Source of the DNA: Phytoseiulus persimilis
Taxonomy: Eukaryota > Arthropoda > Arachnida > Mesostigmata > Phytoseiidae
Assembly (NCBI GenBank): GCA_037576195.1
Contig: CM075101.1
Coordinates: 3,720,001-3,784,000 of the forward strand
DNA length: 64,000 bases
Direction of reading: 5' to 3'
The notes beneath the pieces are model-generated. The model saw nothing but the letters and a program-made list of their open reading frames with translations, was not told the DNA's origin and made no database searches. The position numbers were made by a program, and so were the translations under genes. Shown here in pieces: positions 61,817 to 64,000 of the stretch (positions are counted from its first letter, which is position 1; every line of letters begins with the position of its first letter).

Positions 61817-62822
61817 TCCCGTCCCCCCCGGCCTCCGCTACGGAGGAAAAAGCGGGCAAAGGATCATCGGGACGACGACAGGCACTCGGATGGCAAAAAG
61901 GCAGCGGCGGCGGCGGCGTCGCTGGCTGTCGTGATGATGGCGGGCCAGCGGGCGGTCGCGGGATTCTCGTGGCAGATATTGTTTCCAAGTGACGATTTGT
62001 TTTTTCGAATTTGAGGAAATCGGATGCCGTATCGGAAATGTGCCGTTCTTCTTTCGTGCTGCTTGGCCGTCTTCGCCGTCGCAGCCGTTGCAAACGATTT
62101 CAATCTACTCGCCGTATGTCAACGATCCGGCGTCTGGCGTTCCGTGGCACTTTACTAAATTCACCTTGACGTGGTTCGGATTTTCTTCTTCGGAGCGTTC
62201 GACCGCTCGACCCATTGGCAACAAAGTGTCCAAAAACGGAGAAAATATGGGTTGCGTCTTGAGATTTTCACTTCGGATCGAAGCGGGCCGTACGAACGGC
62301 CCGCTCGATTCGATTCCAGACCTCCGAAAGTCAACAACACGCCGAACAAGATCACGGCGAATCGTACGGCGGGAAGTAACGGGTTGTCCTGGGCGAAGCG
62401 CGTCCGAGGATCCGGTGTCTGACGCTCGTTGGGCCGCAGTGCTGATCACCCAGAGACAGGTCGACACAGGAGGAAACGAAATGACCAAATTCGGCGCATC
62501 TTCGCTTTTCATTCTGCGGCTGGGTATGGCGCGGGTCGTCGTCGATAGCTCAGCAGGAGTCCGGAGTGATCGGTCCGTAATGACGCCAGACGAACCATTT
62601 CGAACGGATTCTCGCGGTGTAACCGATATACTTACACCAGAGCCTTATTGGTGTTCGCGGGCGGAAGTTCCCTACATTCACCGTCTCGTTCTTGGTCCCA
62701 ACGAGAGCTTTTCCTTTTCGCAGCTTCCACCTCGGTAGCGTCGAGCCTGCGCCGAGTCTGTTGGGGAACTCCCTCGACCCGGTGCGTCGATCCCACATGA
62801 GCTACCGTTAGCACGGAAGATA

Positions 62823-63083
62823 ATGACGAGCCCAAATCTGTTGCGCAAACAGATCGGCAGGAAAAGGAATGAACCTCGAAGAGCAGCGACGGAACCGAGA
62901 TGCTATCGGGCGAAGACGCTCGAAGGTGACGCATGCTGGTACGAGCAGCAAACGCTTAAACTCTGGGTCCCGACAACGCTTCTCGCTGGACGTTCCCAGA
63001 AGTTAGACGGAGCTACGTCGGCCGAGGCAGTTTGCGCGTCCCTGGCGGAAGTTGGATCAATCGATGAGCAACACCCATTTTAA
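62823..63083 (+). CDS. open frame upstream of and overlapping the 63.1-kb frame
   Basis: ATG-to-TAA, 86 codons. The first half is arginine-rich and unremarkable. The second half (WYEQQTLKLWVPTTLLAG, then ATSAEAVCASLAEVGSIDEQ) reads like a folded protein. Its last 20 bases overlap the start of the next frame. The two may be pieces of one broken gene. No family recognised. Confidence 0.2.
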   Translation: MTSPNLLRKQIGRKRNEPRRAATEPRCYRAKTLEGDACWYEQQTLKLWVPTTLLAGRSQKLDGATSAEAVCASLAEVGSIDEQHPF

Positions 63084-63312
63084 ACTGTTCAAGTTCAACA
63101 ACGGGCAGCTTCGGGTGCTGCTGTGTCTGGATGATAGGGGGCTCCCCAGGTGGACGACTCTCTGTGTCTGCCTGCAAAAAAGCCCACGTGATGTCTTTAA
63201 CGAGTTACTGTCTGCTAGCGTGACGGTGCAGGACGGCCCGTCTCAACCCATCACTTTCAATGGGTTTGACGCGACTACACACAACGATCGGGTGTCCGAT
63301 GCTATAGAGTAG
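63064..63312 (+). CDS. open frame, 82 aa, strongly protein-like, possibly part of a broken gene
   Basis: ATG at 63064 to TAG (63310-63312). Composition is unlike neighbouring chance frames: few arginines, with blocks such as KLFKFNNGQLRVLLCLDD, SPRDVFNELLSASVTVQD and PITFNGFDATTHNDRVSD. After the stop, another frame continues with natural sequence (RLNEEFAFLDAEAQFFSQ, about 63353-63406) to a TAA. This suggests a coding region interrupted by frameshifts, or exons whose splice sites I cannot place. A faint likeness to the start of BRO-N domains was considered and is too weak to use. Confidence 0.28.
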   Translation: MSNTHFKLFKFNNGQLRVLLCLDDRGLPRWTTLCVCLQKSPRDVFNELLSASVTVQDGPSQPITFNGFDATTHNDRVSDAIE

Positions 63313-63415
63313 ATAACAGAGAGATACGTCGGCCGGATGTACGATATCAGCGCCTAAACGAAGAGTTTGCGTTTCTGGATGCAGAAGCGCAGTTCTTCAG
63401 TCAGCGGCGGACAAG

Positions 63416-64000
63416 CTAATGACAGCGTAGAGTTTCTCCGGAGGCAAACGAAGAACCAATCTGGCAACGAGTGCCAGTTGCTGTTGTCGTCTATCTGAGG
63501 AAGAACAACACACGAGCGAGCCAGCGAGCCTTCATCTACTCGACCGACCCCAACAGTCTGAATGACTGAGAAGTATTTAGCAGCAGCCGTGGCAGCGGAG
63601 GCTACGACGGGGCCATATGGCTTTTGCACCAGCGGAAGCGGACAGGGGCGCAGATATTGGCATCTCATTAATCGCCGAATCGAGCCAGCGAGTGGACCGA
63701 GAGAGGTTGGGAAAATCTCCCTCTTCCTATCGCTGCCTTCTCTCCCGCTCGACATGAACCGGTTATTGGCACCCTGACCCTCAAGCGTCTCCGAGTGACA
63801 TTCAGCGCGTATTCTCTCGAAATTGTGAACGGATCCACTTCTCATAGAGGGTGATCGTCGGGACGATCTCGTCGTGATTCCGCTCGCTTCGAGAAAGCTT
63901 CGAAAACCGCACCGCTCCTGCAGTGGGCTCTATTTAACATGTATGTGTGGTACAGACGAAGGATGGGGAGGGACAAGGCAGAGGGGTGGGAGGAGGAGGA
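63416..64000. other. nothing recognised
   Basis: A minus-strand frame at 63354-63845 has no motif. The window ends in a purine-rich stretch. Confidence 0.45.

Larger units (their letters stand above)
59360..62822. other. no identifiable gene; GT/AC inverted pair and homopolymer runs
   Basis: At 59.63-60.18 kb both strands are open (plus 59638-60177, 179 codons; minus 59625-60026, 133 codons) and both look moderately natural, so no call is made. The 249-codon plus frame at 61989-62738 has no recognisable motif. The repeats are listed separately. Confidence 0.45.

Noticed and set aside
61989-62738. 249-codon plus-strand open frame
   Set aside because: No domain, arginine/serine-rich composition typical of chance frames here, and the opposite strand is also open over much of it.
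63064-63312. Faint likeness of the 63.1-kb frame to BRO-N domains of viruses and phages
   Set aside because: Only a few positions (F-x-F-N, a V near R, G-x-P-x-W) agree, and the diagnostic core after the tryptophan is missing. It is not enough to name a family.

Overview
This window is animal nuclear DNA. It is close to half GC, CpG dinucleotides are abundant, introns have GT..AG borders, and almost no stretch has a long open frame with recognisable protein content. Two things can be identified by homology: the 3' part of a disconnected/basonuclin-type zinc-finger transcription factor gene on the minus strand, and a 5'-truncated non-LTR retrotransposon (LINE) on the plus strand. The LINE C-terminal style recalls elements known from ticks and mites, the zinc-finger gene is arthropod-like, and CpG is not depleted. 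From these I infer an arthropod, most likely a mite (an acarine with a compact, GC-balanced genome). That is inference, not proof.

Layout. 1-14.9 kb: no identifiable gene, only short simple repeats. 14.94-15.04 kb: a 12-bp inverted repeat next to a minus-strand tRNA-like D-arm (A-box), probably a tRNA pseudogene or SINE relic. 15.22-16.74 kb: LINE remnant (end of the reverse transcriptase, a C-terminal zinc knuckle, and an AACCAT-repeat tail), broken by frameshifts and stops. 16.74-16.91 kb: an AT-rich 3' flank with two copies of TATTGTACA. 16.91-18.89 kb, minus strand: two coding exons of the disco/basonuclin gene, joined by a phase-0 intron of 639 bp. The upstream exon carries the N-terminal helical domain known from basonuclins; the last exon carries the paired C2H2 zinc fingers. 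The 5' coding exons were not found.

18.9-64 kb: no gene recognised by homology. I list several complete or exon-like open frames that read like protein, all at low confidence, including a minus-strand cluster at 35.3-37.1 kb, a possible broken gene at 62.8-63.4 kb, a membrane-anchored tail at 50.3 kb and some secreted-type starts. In DNA of this composition, open frames up to about 200 codons are expected by chance, so most open frames were left out. The same interval is dotted with CG-containing tetranucleotide tracts (CGGT/CCGA/GGGC), GT/AC microsatellites, four mononucleotide G/C runs of 12-14 bp and an 11-bp minisatellite.

How it fits together: the picture is of a developmental regulator gene in a large gene-poor neighbourhood, as is usual for such genes. 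A dead LINE has landed, convergently oriented, about 180 bp beyond its stop codon. No CRISPR, rRNA, intact tRNA, prokaryotic operon or convincing novel system was seen.
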